This document shows positions 1-8,651 of a stretch of 43,762 nt of DNA, piece by piece. A program made the position numbers and the translations under genes. The stretch's first letter is position 1; each line of letters opens with the position of its first letter. The notes beneath the pieces were generated by a model. It was not told the DNA's origin. It saw only the letters and a list, made by a program, of their open reading frames with translations, and searched no databases. Origin of the DNA: Pseudomonadota bacterium (GTDB taxonomy: Bacteria > Myxococcota_A > UBA9042). Location of the stretch: NCBI GenBank assembly GCA_005792545.1, contig SXRM01000087.1, forward strand, positions 1 to 43,762, in the 5' to 3' direction.

Positions 1-416
1 CAACTTCAGGGACAATGCGAGCGCACAGGTGCACACAGCGCCAGAGGCCAGCGCCAGCTCGGTAACTACAGCGCAGCCCGACTCCACTGGCGACCGGACT
101 GGCATCCCATCGCTTCGTGGTTATGAATACACCCTCTAAGGGCCCCGCCAAGAACTACTCGTTCTTTTCGGTGCCCGTTTGCTGGCTGGGTGGGTCGCAA
201 GCTCGCGTCATTGCAAGCCGACTCGCCGCTGCCGTGTATCCACAGCGATCGAGTATTATTGGGCAGGCTCCTAAGCCTTTGATGACGCCACTGCGGGCGC
301 TAGCCCAAGCTTGCAGGGTCCGCGATTTCGTGTAGCTTGAGCACGCCGCCGCGCCGCCCCCTTGGCGTTGCACGCGAGACGCGGCATCAGCCACAACGGC
401 AGGCTTGGAGGTCGAG
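1..416. other. Leader region without a convincing gene
   Basis: No open frame here has a ribosome site, signal peptide or family resemblance. The region carries one copy of a degenerate dispersed repeat (about 141-271) and then the leader of the following secreted protein. The only clear signal next to that gene is a GGAGG Shine-Dalgarno at 407-411. Confidence 0.6.
141..271. repeat. Dispersed repeat, copy A
   Basis: The core at about 185-220 (TCGCAAGCTCGCGTC, one variable base, TTGCAAGCCGACTCGCCGCT) recurs at 9724-9759 with a single mismatch. Weaker similarity extends on both sides (for example CTACTCG upstream and a TCGA...TTATT block downstream), so the element is about 130 bp. Both copies sit in intergenic DNA ahead of + strand genes. 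It looks like a lineage-specific interspersed repeat. No transposase is nearby. Confidence 0.6.
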
Positions 417-2075
417 ATGGTGACGGCGCGGATGGTCCTTGCGCGTGCAGTCGCGGTTGTGGCGACGGCACTGGTCGGCGCTGTCGCCACGACGCCCGCT
501 TTTGCCGAAAAGGTCATCTGGCACTACGACTCGCTGCCGTCGATCATGGACGAGCTGGCCACCGGCATGAAGCTGCACCCGATGTACGCGCATCCCGGGT
601 TTGTCAAAGGCGAGGGCTGGGGGGTGCTGTTCAAGCCCAAGCCGACGGACTACCCGGTCAAGATCCTGACCGTCGAATTCGTGATGGCGCAGGCCGAAGG
701 TGCGCAGCCGCAAAAGGGCGACTTCGCCATTGAATTCTACAACGACGATGGGGTTGGGCCTGCGCCCAAGGGCCCGCCCATCTGGACGATTACCACCAAG
801 GACTTCGCCAACGGCGGCAACATCGGCCAACCGGTGGTCGGCAACACGGGCATGGTCTACCAGTTCGACTGGACCAAGCCCGAGAATCACCCGCCGCTCA
901 TCGACAAAGGCAACATCTACCTCGTCATCCGGTATCTGGGCGAGTCGGCGAGCCTGGAGGCGATGTGGGGCAAGCTTGAGTGCACCAAGGTCAGTCTGGG
1001 CGCGGGTCTGGATTTGTGCGGCTGCCAGCCACTGGCGGCATTGACTGAGCAGAAGGCCACCATCAAGGGCGTGAACCTGATGAACATCGTGTGGCCCATC
1101 GGCACCTGTGCCGGCGCCAAGCAGTGGAAGTTCGTCGAGCAGGTCAGCACCACCAACCTGGACATGAAGGGCAATTTCGTGCTGCGCATGGGCGTGGACG
1201 GCGTGGCGCCCATCGACACCGATGCCGGCAGCACCGGCGGCGATACCAGCGCGGCCGACGCCGGCGGCACCACCACCGATGCAGGCAGTACCGTCAAAGA
1301 CACGCTCGTTCCGGTGCAACCGCCCGAAATCACTGGCGTGACCCCAGCGTTCGGCCCAGTGGACAAGCCGGTGTCGATCGACATCTACGGCAAGAACTTC
1401 CAAAAGGGCCTGGTCGCCAAGCTCGGCACCGAAGCCATCAAAGTGCAGGACGAGACGGTGACGGCGACTGGCTTTTCAGCCGTCGTGGTCGGCGTACCCG
1501 TCGGTACCTACGACCTGGTGGTCAAGAACCCCGACGGCCAGGTCGCCTTCAAGACCGCCGCGTACACCGTCAAAGCCGTTGAAGCCGCCGACGTCCAGGA
1601 GACCACAGCCACGCCGGAAGTGACGTCGGCGCCGGAGATCACGCCCGAGGCGGCGTCGGCCGGGCCGTTCACTGTCGAAAACGTGGCGCCGTCGTGCGTC
1701 GAGAACCGCCAGGATGCGCAGTTGGTGGTGTACGGCACCGGCTTTGTCAAAGGCCTGCAGCTCAAGGTGGGTACGACTGCGCTGGTCGCCGTCGACGTCG
1801 TCAGCACCGGCAAGGCTACCGGGCTTTTGCCCAAGGGCGTGGAGCCCGGCACCTACTCCCTGTTCGGGACGTTGCCGGGCGGCGAACAGAAAGCGCTCGC
1901 CAACGCCGTGCGCGTGACCACCAATTGCAGTCCGGCAGTGGTGGGCGCGCCTGCCAGCAGCGGCTGCAGCGCTGGTTCACGTGGCAACCCGTTTCTTGCC
2001 GGCCTGGTGGCGCTGTTCGTTGGGCTTTTGGTGGCGTTTCGTGCGCGGCCGGCGTCGGCGCGAATCCGGCGGTAA
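417..2075 (+). CDS. Secreted TIG-domain protein with MYXO-CTERM-like tail
   Basis: About 552 residues. The chosen ATG has GGAGG five bases upstream; an upstream in-frame TTG at 405 lacks such a site. The N-terminus is a signal peptide (Arg, then a Val/Ala-rich core ending in TPAFA). An unassigned domain follows to about residue 265, then a Gly/Thr/Asp/Ala linker. Two IPT/TIG immunoglobulin-like domains come next: about 300-390 (starts PPEITGVTPAFG) and about 420-510 (starts VENVAPSC). The C-terminus has SSGCSAG, a hydrophobic helix and an Arg-rich end. That layout matches MYXO-CTERM sorting tails, which are processed and anchor proteins at the surface in myxobacteria. The TIG and tail calls are good; the actual function, possibly adhesion or binding, is unknown. 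It converges on the next gene with an 18-nt gap. Confidence 0.85.
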   Translation: MVTARMVLARAVAVVATALVGAVATTPAFAEKVIWHYDSLPSIMDELATGMKLHPMYAHPGFVKGEGWGVLFKPKPTDYPVKILTVEFVMAQAEGAQPQKGDFAIEFYNDDGVGPAPKGPPIWTITTKDFANGGNIGQPVVGNTGMVYQFDWTKPENHPPLIDKGNIYLVIRYLGESASLEAMWGKLECTKVSLGAGLDLCGCQPLAALTEQKATIKGVNLMNIVWPIGTCAGAKQWKFVEQVSTTNLDMKGNFVLRMGVDGVAPIDTDAGSTGGDTSAADAGGTTTDAGSTVKDTLVPVQPPEITGVTPAFGPVDKPVSIDIYGKNFQKGLVAKLGTEAIKVQDETVTATGFSAVVVGVPVGTYDLVVKNPDGQVAFKTAAYTVKAVEAADVQETTATPEVTSAPEITPEAASAGPFTVENVAPSCVENRQDAQLVVYGTGFVKGLQLKVGTTALVAVDVVSTGKATGLLPKGVEPGTYSLFGTLPGGEQKALANAVRVTTNCSPAVVGAPASSGCSAGSRGNPFLAGLVALFVGLLVAFRARPASARIRR

Positions 2076-2093
2076 TTCAAGGCTTGCGTACAG

Positions 2094-2795
2094 CTAGGGA
2101 TCCATCGTGTCTGCACCAGACGGCCCGTCCCCTGCAAACTGACCCGCGCGCAAGAACTGCGCAACCCGCTCCCGCACCGCTGGATCGTCCATGATCCAGG
2201 TGTGGGTGGCAGGTACTTCCAAATAGTGGTGTGCCAGGTCGGGCCGCGTCTCCGCAGCGGCCACCGTGCCGTCGCTCGCCAGATCGGCAGGCAGTACGCC
2301 CAGCGCACGCGTCGCCCACGACACCGGGTTTCCCCAGTGCAGACCGGCCGTGCCCGCGATGACACCAATAGACGCAATCGTGCCCGGCGGATGCCAATCG
2401 TCTGGCGGTTGCGCCACTTGCCCGCCAGCAGGGCCATAGAACCACTGGAATAGCCGCCAGTCTGCGAACGCGCGCGCCACTCGGCTGCCGCGCACCGGAG
2501 GCGCCAGCATCACCAGATGGCCGATCGGCAGGTGGCGAGCCAGGTGTAGCGCGACGATGCCCCCGAGCGAGTGCGTTACCGCGTGCACCGGCCGCGTCAG
2601 TACTGCCGCGCCATGTGCCGCCACCAAGCCGTCCCGCACCGCCAGCGCCGCCTCGGCAACGGGTACGCGCCGCGACGGCCAGGTAAAGTTCCACGTCGCA
2701 TAGCCGCGTCGACGCAGATCGGTATCAAGCCCATCCATCGACAGCGCCGTCCGCGCCAGGCCATGCAGCAACACGACTAGTGGTTGAGTTGCCAA
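2094..2795 (-). CDS. Alpha/beta-hydrolase (lipase/esterase-like)
   Basis: 233 residues, TTG start three bases after the stop of the acyltransferase gene, so the two are probably co-transcribed. The fold signature is clear. LLHGLA near residue 10 forms the oxyanion region. THSLGG near residue 75 is the nucleophile elbow, with Thr instead of the first Gly of GxSxG. An SDGTV Asp and an ATHTW His near the C-terminus complete a plausible Ser-Asp-His triad. No signal peptide is seen, so it should be cytoplasmic or membrane-associated. Beside a PlsC-like acyltransferase, a lysophospholipase or acyl-ester hydrolase role is reasonable but inferred; the substrate cannot be read from the sequence. Confidence 0.8.
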   Translation of the reverse strand: MATQPLVVLLHGLARTALSMDGLDTDLRRRGYATWNFTWPSRRVPVAEAALAVRDGLVAAHGAAVLTRPVHAVTHSLGGIVALHLARHLPIGHLVMLAPPVRGSRVARAFADWRLFQWFYGPAGGQVAQPPDDWHPPGTIASIGVIAGTAGLHWGNPVSWATRALGVLPADLASDGTVAAAETRPDLAHHYLEVPATHTWIMDDPAVRERVAQFLRAGQFAGDGPSGADTMDP

Positions 2796-2798
2796 TCC

Positions 2799-4154
2799 CT
2801 AGGCGTCCTTCGGCGCTGGCCGCTCGAACAGCGGCACCATGTCGGCCGGTCGGTACTTGTCGACCAGCCGCACGACTTCGTCTTGCAGACGGTCGCGAGT
2901 AGCCCGCAGCGCCACCAGTTCGCGGCGCAGCACCGCGATGCGGCCGGCGGTCTGCAGCATCTCCCACACGCGCAGTCCAGTCTCCAGCGCCCGCAGCGCT
3001 GCCCAACCGCTGACCGGCAGCAGCACGGCCAACGCCAGCGCCCACGGCCAGCCCACAAACCAGCCGACCAGGCCAATCATGCAAGCGTGCAGCAGCGGCA
3101 CCAGCACCAGGCCCATCATCAGCTTGGTGGTGCCAATCACATCCTTGCGCGGCGAAAACCGCACGCCAAACAGGCCAATGACCAACGCCACCGGCCCCTG
3201 CAGCACCAGCCCCGGCAGCGCTAGCGGTGCCCACACCAGGGCGTCGAGCAACCGCAGTGCGCACTTGCCCGCGACCTCCCACGGGCCGACATGGCGCAGC
3301 ACGTCGCCGTCGTCGAGGTCCAGCTGGCGCAGCCGCTCCAGGTAGGCGCGCACTTGCACCAGCAACGCCTGCACGTCTGGCAGATCTTTGACCTTGGGGT
3401 ACGCGGCGTTGAAGCGCCGTGCCAGCTCGACCCGCTGCCACAGGGCGATGTCTTGCGGCTGGTACAGCCGGCGCACGGCGTTGAGCAGGCGCGCCGTGTC
3501 CCAGTCTTCGGCGTTGACGGTCAGCTCGCGTAGCGCCGTGTCGATGTCCGTTGTCAGCTGGCGCGCCGCCAACTTGTCGTCGCGCAGGTAAGCATGGCGC
3601 CACTCTTCGCCGACTTCGATCGGCGCACCGTACTGCACCACCACCCGGCTGCGAAAGCGCTTGGGGTGCAAGTAGGTCAGACCGACTGGCACCACATCGA
3701 CCACCTGATCGTGGCGGTGGGCGGTGTCGAGCGCGATGCGTGCCGCACCGGTCTTGAGCTTTTGCAACTGTGCTTCGTCGTGGCTCAAACCCTCGGGAAA
3801 GATCCCCATCGCTCCGCCGCCGGCCAGCACCTGCGACATGGCGTCAAACATCGAGGCATTGTCGACGTTGGCGTGGTCGCTTTTGCGCTGCACGGGCACC
3901 GCGCCAACGCCGCGCAGCAGCAGACGCATCGGCAGCGTCTTGAACAACACGTCCTTGGCCGCCAGTTGCACCGGCCGCGGACAGGTGACGATAATCAGCA
4001 GCGGATCGATGAGCGAATTTGGGTGGTTGCCACACAGCAGCGCCGCACGCGCCCCTTCGTCGGGCACGTTCTCGCGGCCGATGACCTCGACCTGGCGAAA
4101 GAACACGCCGACCGGCACCTTCAAGATGGCGCGCAGGATGTGGTAGAGCAGCAC
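2799..4154 (-). CDS. PlsC-like 1-acylglycerol-3-phosphate acyltransferase, long form
   Basis: 451 residues, GTG start with a GAGG-type site upstream. The N-terminal half is a PlsC/LPLAT acyltransferase: GNHPNSLIDP near residue 42 carries the H-x4-D catalytic motif, VPVQRK follows, and IFPEGLSH near residue 120 is the glycerophosphate-binding block, followed by KTGAARIAL. Such enzymes transfer an acyl chain to lysophosphatidic acid or another lysophospholipid at the inner membrane. The C-terminal half (about 250-420) adds hydrophobic segments and a short coiled region not present in the roughly 240-residue E. coli PlsC. A paralogue with the same long architecture lies at 38594-39937. Confidence 0.88.
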   Translation of the reverse strand: MLLYHILRAILKVPVGVFFRQVEVIGRENVPDEGARAALLCGNHPNSLIDPLLIIVTCPRPVQLAAKDVLFKTLPMRLLLRGVGAVPVQRKSDHANVDNASMFDAMSQVLAGGGAMGIFPEGLSHDEAQLQKLKTGAARIALDTAHRHDQVVDVVPVGLTYLHPKRFRSRVVVQYGAPIEVGEEWRHAYLRDDKLAARQLTTDIDTALRELTVNAEDWDTARLLNAVRRLYQPQDIALWQRVELARRFNAAYPKVKDLPDVQALLVQVRAYLERLRQLDLDDGDVLRHVGPWEVAGKCALRLLDALVWAPLALPGLVLQGPVALVIGLFGVRFSPRKDVIGTTKLMMGLVLVPLLHACMIGLVGWFVGWPWALALAVLLPVSGWAALRALETGLRVWEMLQTAGRIAVLRRELVALRATRDRLQDEVVRLVDKYRPADMVPLFERPAPKDA

Positions 4155-4265
4155 GTCGCCCTCGCCGGCCGGCGGGATCGCGTCAGGTCGGGTTGGTCAA
4201 GTAGCCTGAAACGCGCCGCGGCGCAAGGCGGCCACAACCGGGCAAGACGGACTCAGGCTGATAGG

Positions 4266-5387
4266 CTAGAACGACCGCGAAGCCTGCAGGCCGATGCTGC
4301 TGAAGTTGTCGGCCGTTGAGCGGAAGTCAAAGAACGGAAAGCGGTAGGTCTTGCCGTCGGCCGAAAACGGCGGCGACGCGGTAAAGCTGTACAGCGACGC
4401 GCTCCAGATGCCGTCGGCGTCGATGTTGTAATTGAGCGAAGCGATGCCCCACTGGGTGTCGACGCGGCCGCGGCCGACCCGGGCGTATTTGCCGGTGTAC
4501 TCGTCTTGCCGTGCATCGAAGTAGCGAAAGCCGTTGAACAGCATGTAGGTCAGGCCGCACGACCAGCGGTCGTTGATTTGAAAGTTGGCGACGGCCAGCG
4601 AACGAAACGCGAAGGAGGTCAGGTTCGAGCCCGTGGCAATGTTGCCGTTGGACAGCGCCTCGGCACCGCCCGTGCGGGTCAGCGCCAGGGCGACGTCGTT
4701 GGTGCCCACTGGCTCGGTCGACGATTGGGTGTACTTGTTGAAGTTGTTCAGCACACCGATGCCGGCCACCAGTAACAGCTTGCCGCCTAAGAGGCCGCCT
4801 TTGTTGAAGTTCATGGTGGGCGTCAGCGACGTGTAGCGGCCGACGTACTTGCTGGCACGCGATACCGGAATGTTGCCGACCAGGCCCAGGCTCATGCCGA
4901 TGCCACCCGGCAACCGAAAGGCCTTGGTGCCGCCCTTGCCGTCGCTGACCCGCGGTGACCAACCCAGGTTGACAATCATGTCTGAGACCGAGGTGTCGTA
5001 GGGGCGCGAGGCGCCAGAATCCGCGTTGGTGACAAGATTCTTGTTCACATTTTGGGTCGCTGTCAGGTTCAGACCCGGCATGATCGCGTAGGTGGCCGAC
5101 AGCGTTAACGTCATGTCCAGCCCGGTACGATTGGCCTCGCCGGTCACGAGCGCGCCGCTGGGAATCGACGGCGCCAGTGCCACAGACCCGGTTAGCGGAA
5201 ACGCCTCAGAAGGTTTGGACTTCTTCTTGGCGCTGCCGGCGGTCTCCAGGCCGGCCGCTGCCGCGGCGGCTGCTTGCGCATGGCCGTCGGCGGCTTGCAG
5301 GCCCGCCGTCACCACCGTGATCGCGACCGCAGCGACACGCACCGACGGTATCTGGAAGAACAAGGGAAATCGTGAAGAAATCTGCAT
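4266..5387 (-). CDS. Outer-membrane beta-barrel-like secreted protein
   Basis: 373 residues from the ATG at 5387, which has GGAG eight bases upstream. The open frame runs further upstream, but that extension is Arg-rich and lacks a start with a ribosome site. The signal peptide has a VAAVAITVVTAG core and ends near GHAQA. The mature protein shows alternating polar/hydrophobic stretches, many Gly, Tyr and Asn residues and a terminal Phe (ASRSF), as expected for an outer-membrane barrel. No specific porin family is recognised. A 7-bp inverted repeat (4203-4209 with 4253-4259) lies between it and the downstream acyltransferase. Confidence 0.75.
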   Translation of the reverse strand: MQISSRFPLFFQIPSVRVAAVAITVVTAGLQAADGHAQAAAAAAAGLETAGSAKKKSKPSEAFPLTGSVALAPSIPSGALVTGEANRTGLDMTLTLSATYAIMPGLNLTATQNVNKNLVTNADSGASRPYDTSVSDMIVNLGWSPRVSDGKGGTKAFRLPGGIGMSLGLVGNIPVSRASKYVGRYTSLTPTMNFNKGGLLGGKLLLVAGIGVLNNFNKYTQSSTEPVGTNDVALALTRTGGAEALSNGNIATGSNLTSFAFRSLAVANFQINDRWSCGLTYMLFNGFRYFDARQDEYTGKYARVGRGRVDTQWGIASLNYNIDADGIWSASLYSFTASPPFSADGKTYRFPFFDFRSTADNFSSIGLQASRSF

Positions 5388-5601
5388 CGCTACACTCCGC
5401 GCCCGATTCTGCGCTGTCGCTGCGGGCAACGGCTGCGGACCGGGCGTGTGGCGGCCAAGGCCGCGCGACCAAAGGGAGAATCTGCCGCACCACCTAGAAG
5501 TGGGCAGGCAAAGGCGTCGGACGCTAACAGAAACCAGTGGGCGTGACAATCGAAATTACCGGAGGTCAACCGTCGCTTGACACGCCTGCGCCACGGCCGA
5601 T
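5388..5601. promoter_or_regulatory. Divergent intergenic region
   Basis: About 214 bp separate the minus-strand barrel gene from the + strand small secreted ORF. It must hold the promoter of the barrel gene. A TTGACA at 5577-5582 points rightward, but no good -10 follows at 17 bp. Nothing else is recognisable. Confidence 0.3.
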
Positions 5602-5973
5602 TTGCGCGTGTCCCACGGGTGGTCGCGGTGCTGTTGGTGCGCGCTCCAGCGGGCCTTTGGACGCAATTGTCAAGCGCTTCGCAGGCTTTTTCGACTTGTC
5701 GCGGTCTGGCTGGTGTGCCTCGCCGCGGCAGAAGCGCTTGCCGCGCCAGCGTTCCCGCTGGCGCCCGATGCCCAGCACGACGCCCAACCGCTGGAAAGCG
5801 GAACGGACATCGACGAACTCGACGACGAGCGCCTGCCGCCGAGCCGTCTGCGCGCCGATTTGCTGGCCGACACACCGCTGCACAGTCGGCGCGGCCACGG
5901 CTGCCGGGGTGACGACCAGCCCGTACTCAATTCGAGCGCGGTGGATCGCCTGTTGAGGCCGCTGCGCAGCTAG
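5602..5973 (+). CDS. Possible small secreted protein
   Basis: Up to 123 residues from a TTG at 5602 (or the GTG at 5608); neither has a clear ribosome site. About 25 residues in, there is a credible signal peptide: LRRLFR, then VAVWLVCLAAA, with an ALAAPA cleavage region. The mature part is short and acidic (DIDELDDE) with two Cys near the end. The opposite-strand frame over the same bases is Arg-rich and less protein-like. No family is recognised. The gene may be real but young or decaying, because the DNA just downstream holds a pseudogene. Confidence 0.38.
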   Translation: MRVSHGWSRCCWCALQRAFGRNCQALRRLFRLVAVWLVCLAAAEALAAPAFPLAPDAQHDAQPLESGTDIDELDDERLPPSRLRADLLADTPLHSRRGHGCRGDDQPVLNSSAVDRLLRPLRS

Positions 5974-6237
5974 CCCGATTCGACCGGCGCGGTGGCGGGC
6001 GGCAAACCGTGCTCTCCTGGCGCGCGAGTTGACCGGACTCCGTCCCCAAGATTGCCTTTGCGATGCCCGCAGCGCGGCCCTGACCGCCTGCGCTCGCAAG
6101 CCGCGTCGTCAGTCCCTTCCTTCCCAACGAAACTGCGCCGGCTTGTCCGCCCTGGGCCCACATCGCCCGTGACCGCAAATGCAAGCGCGACGCCGCCCGC
6201 CAGTGCGCACAGCGCCGGGCGACGACGGAGACCCAAC

Positions 6238-6635
6238 GTGATCAAGAAACGCCTGCTGCATTTTGTGGACATGCACGGCGACGGTCGCTACGTAGACCTG
6301 CTGCGCGGGCGCTTTGCGATCAATGCCTTGCGCGACGTGGCAGCGGGCCCCGTGGTCGCCATCCCGCTGGCCAAGGGTTTGCGATCGCTTCGGGGCTGCG
6401 GCCGGAGCAGGGCATCGTCGGCGGTGCCGTGGCGGGCCTTGTCGGTGCGCTGGTCGGCGGCAGCAAGTACCAGGTCTACGGCCCGACCGCAGCCTTCATT
6501 TCAGTCATCGCCGGCGCAGGGCATGCCCACCACCAGCAGGTCGAAGGCCGCCGTGCCACGGTCATCGCCGACATCTTCGTCGAACTGCGGGTGCTGGACC
6601 CGGTCAAGGCCGTCTTCACGCCGTGCCGGAGCTGA
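6238..6635 (+). pseudogene. SulP-family sulfate permease remnant, frameshifted and truncated
   Basis: A GTG-started frame gives VIKKRLLHF, then a SulP N-terminal-like stretch ending AIPLAKG. After loss of about one base near 6376-6380 the homology continues in another frame as FAIASGLRPEQGIVGG, then LVGALVGGSKYQV and YGPTAAFI. Together these match the first two or three membrane helices of SulP anion transporters, usually 500 residues or more (pattern IPLALAFAIASG...PE.GI...GG....GGS...GPT.AF). The tail after HAHHQQ is not recognisably SulP, and the frame stops at 6635. Most of the transporter and its STAS domain are missing, so this is a decayed fragment. Confidence 0.75.
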
Positions 6636-6652
6636 CCACCGCCCTGTAGCGG

Positions 6653-7234
6653 CTACCCGCCTTTGTTCGGCACGGGATTGGCCCGACTGTGGCGCTTGTC
6701 TTTCGCTGCCGCCTTGCCCGTCGCCGCGCCGCCGAGCGCCTTGGCTTTCTGCATCGACGCGATCAAGAACTCGGGTCGGCTCGGTTGGTAGTAGTACGGA
6801 AAGCCGCCATTGTTGCTGACGATGTCGTCGACCGTTGAACCGTCGGGCCGCAAGAACACGATGCGCGGCACGTAATTGCCAAACCTAGCGAATCGATTGA
6901 CGATATCCATGGGCGCCGTGCCGCTGTTGACGTGGACCATCACCAGGCCGCTGGCCAGCTTGTGCACATCTTTGTTCGACTTGAACACCTCGCCGAGCAA
7001 CGTGCACTTGGGGCAGGCGTCGGTGTAGAGCAGCAGCAGCACCAGCTTCTTCTTGGCCGCAGCCTGCTTGAGGCCCGCCTGCCACTCATTCCAGTGAATC
7101 GGACCCTCAAACCGGATCTCAGCCTGCGCCTCACTTGCATGGGTCAACAGGCCGACAACCGAGGCTATCAAAGCCACAACTGCAAGCCAGACCCGACCAA
7201 ATGTGCTGGTCTGCAACAAATCTGCCCTTGTCAT
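6653..7234 (-). CDS. Periplasmic thioredoxin-like protein (CPKC)
   Basis: 193 residues from the ATG at 7234; the longer open frame beyond it covers the divergent promoter and is rejected. A membrane or signal segment (LAVVALIASVVGLL) ends near SEAQA. The domain resembles the thioredoxin_7/DUF255-like group: KKLVLLLLYTDACPKC, with redox cysteines about residues 74 and 77, then VHVNSG and YVPRIVFLRPDG, where the Pro corresponds to the thioredoxin cis-Pro. The C-terminal tail is Lys/Ala-rich. It probably acts as a periplasmic or surface thiol-disulfide protein; the partner is unknown. Confidence 0.82.
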   Translation of the reverse strand: MTRADLLQTSTFGRVWLAVVALIASVVGLLTHASEAQAEIRFEGPIHWNEWQAGLKQAAAKKKLVLLLLYTDACPKCTLLGEVFKSNKDVHKLASGLVMVHVNSGTAPMDIVNRFARFGNYVPRIVFLRPDGSTVDDIVSNNGGFPYYYQPSRPEFLIASMQKAKALGGAATGKAAAKDKRHSRANPVPNKGG

Positions 7235-7367
7235 GGTGCGCGTGCGCCCGCCCGTGCCGCCCGTGTGCGGCCGCTGGTAGTGTAGTCGCTGCCGTGCTTG
7301 CACGGTAGGGGCTGTTGCGCCGGCCGCGCGGCTTGCCTCGCACCCGCCTTTTGCGCAAGATGCCGCC
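7235..7367. promoter_or_regulatory. Divergent promoter region
   Basis: 133 bp between the thioredoxin-like gene (minus) and a lipoprotein gene (plus). It should carry both promoters, but no convincing -35/-10 pair stands out. Confidence 0.3.
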
Positions 7368-8651
7368 ATGCAGCGCGCACTTTGTTTGGTGTTTGTCCTT
7401 CTTGTCCTGGCGGCGGCGGCTTGTTCGCCCACGCAGACCTTTGGCACCGTGGACGGCATGCGCTGCTCTAATTTCGGCGACGAGGTTTGCTCGCAAGAAA
7501 GCGGCTTTCCGCGGGCACGCTGCGACTTCGACAGCACCTGGCACATCCTGGAGCACTGCGGCGCTGCCACCTGTATCGTCGAGAACCTGAGCGGCGGCCA
7601 GCACCGCACGCGTTGCGGCAACAGTCCCTCGACCGGCGGCGGCAGGCGCGTCGTCGACGCCAACGGCGGCCCGCAAGACGCCTCCGAGGATGTCGACATC
7701 GCTGCTGGCAACCCCTGGGATGCCGCGGTTGAGCCCAAGAAGGATGTCGCTGCGCCAACGCTGGTGGCCTGCGGCGGGTACAGCTGCGACGGCAAGGAAA
7801 TGTGCACGTTTGTCGGCACCTGCGAGTCCAAGGCCTGTCCGGCGACCTGCACGCATGGCCAGCGCTGTATCTTTGGCACTTGTCAGACCCACTGCTACGG
7901 GACTTGCGCAAGCACCGAGTTCTGCAAATTCGCCACCGACAGCAAGTCCGCCGACGAGTGCAGCAAGCTCGGCTGCACCCCGCCGCTGGACCTCGGCACT
8001 GCGGTCGCCGCCGTCGAGCTGCTCCTGCCCTCCACGCCAACGGCCGCGTGCGCTCACCTCAAAGCGGCGACGTTGCCGCTCAACAAGACACTTGCTGGGG
8101 TCCAGATCACCGCCACCGATCTCGAGGCGGGCATCAAATACGGGCAGGAAACGCTGGCCTTCGCGGATCTCGGCGGCCTCGCCGACGTCGCCATGGTCGC
8201 CCGCGAGACCAACGGCAAGGCGTGCGACGGCAAGACGCCCTGCGGCCTGGTGCTCAGCAAGGGTGAGAACCTGCACCCCAGCGTCACGGCAGTTCCAGGG
8301 GCCTGCAAGCTGCGCTGGAACGCCGACGCCAAGGGCCGATACGCGCAGCTGCCGGTTCCCCTGCGCCTGGGCCTGCTGCGCGTGCCGCTGGTTGTCCGCG
8401 ATGCCCAGGTCGACATCGCCTCTGACCTCAAAAGCGCCGAAGTGTGCGGCGTCGTGACGCAGGCCGACCTGGACGCCGCATTGTCCGGTCTGTCGAGCAC
8501 CAGTGGGCCGGGCTTTCAGCTTAAGCAGGTCGCGCTAACCAGCGCCGGCAAGGCCGACATCGACACGGACGGCGACGGCAAGCTCGACGCCCGCTCGGTG
8601 GCGCTGACGTTCAAGCTGCAGAGCGCTATCTTGACCAAGTGGAGCCCGTGA
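7368..8651 (+). CDS. Cys-rich outer lipoprotein
   Basis: 427 residues. The signal peptide (LVFVLLVLAAAAC) ends in a type II lipobox with lipidated Cys near residue 19. The N-terminal part to about residue 95 has several Cys. An Asp/Ala-rich linker follows, then a dense Cys region (about 130-205) with CGGYSCDGKEMC, CPATC and CYGTC, reminiscent of EGF-like or Cys-knot repeats common in myxobacterial lipoproteins. The C-terminal half has no recognised domain. Its stop overlaps the GTG start of the DUF2804 gene, suggesting translational coupling. The function is not known. Confidence 0.85.
   Translation: MQRALCLVFVLLVLAAAACSPTQTFGTVDGMRCSNFGDEVCSQESGFPRARCDFDSTWHILEHCGAATCIVENLSGGQHRTRCGNSPSTGGGRRVVDANGGPQDASEDVDIAAGNPWDAAVEPKKDVAAPTLVACGGYSCDGKEMCTFVGTCESKACPATCTHGQRCIFGTCQTHCYGTCASTEFCKFATDSKSADECSKLGCTPPLDLGTAVAAVELLLPSTPTAACAHLKAATLPLNKTLAGVQITATDLEAGIKYGQETLAFADLGGLADVAMVARETNGKACDGKTPCGLVLSKGENLHPSVTAVPGACKLRWNADAKGRYAQLPVPLRLGLLRVPLVVRDAQVDIASDLKSAEVCGVVTQADLDAALSGLSSTSGPGFQLKQVALTSAGKADIDTDGDGKLDARSVALTFKLQSAILTKWSP

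Noticed and set aside
387-1403. 338-codon minus-strand open frame
   Set aside because: It is antisense to the TIG-domain gene, lacks any family motif and has His/Arg/Asp-rich composition typical of high-GC shadow frames.
7131-8276. 381-codon minus-strand open frame
   Set aside because: Overlaps the Cys-rich lipoprotein and the divergent promoter; no start signal or domain.
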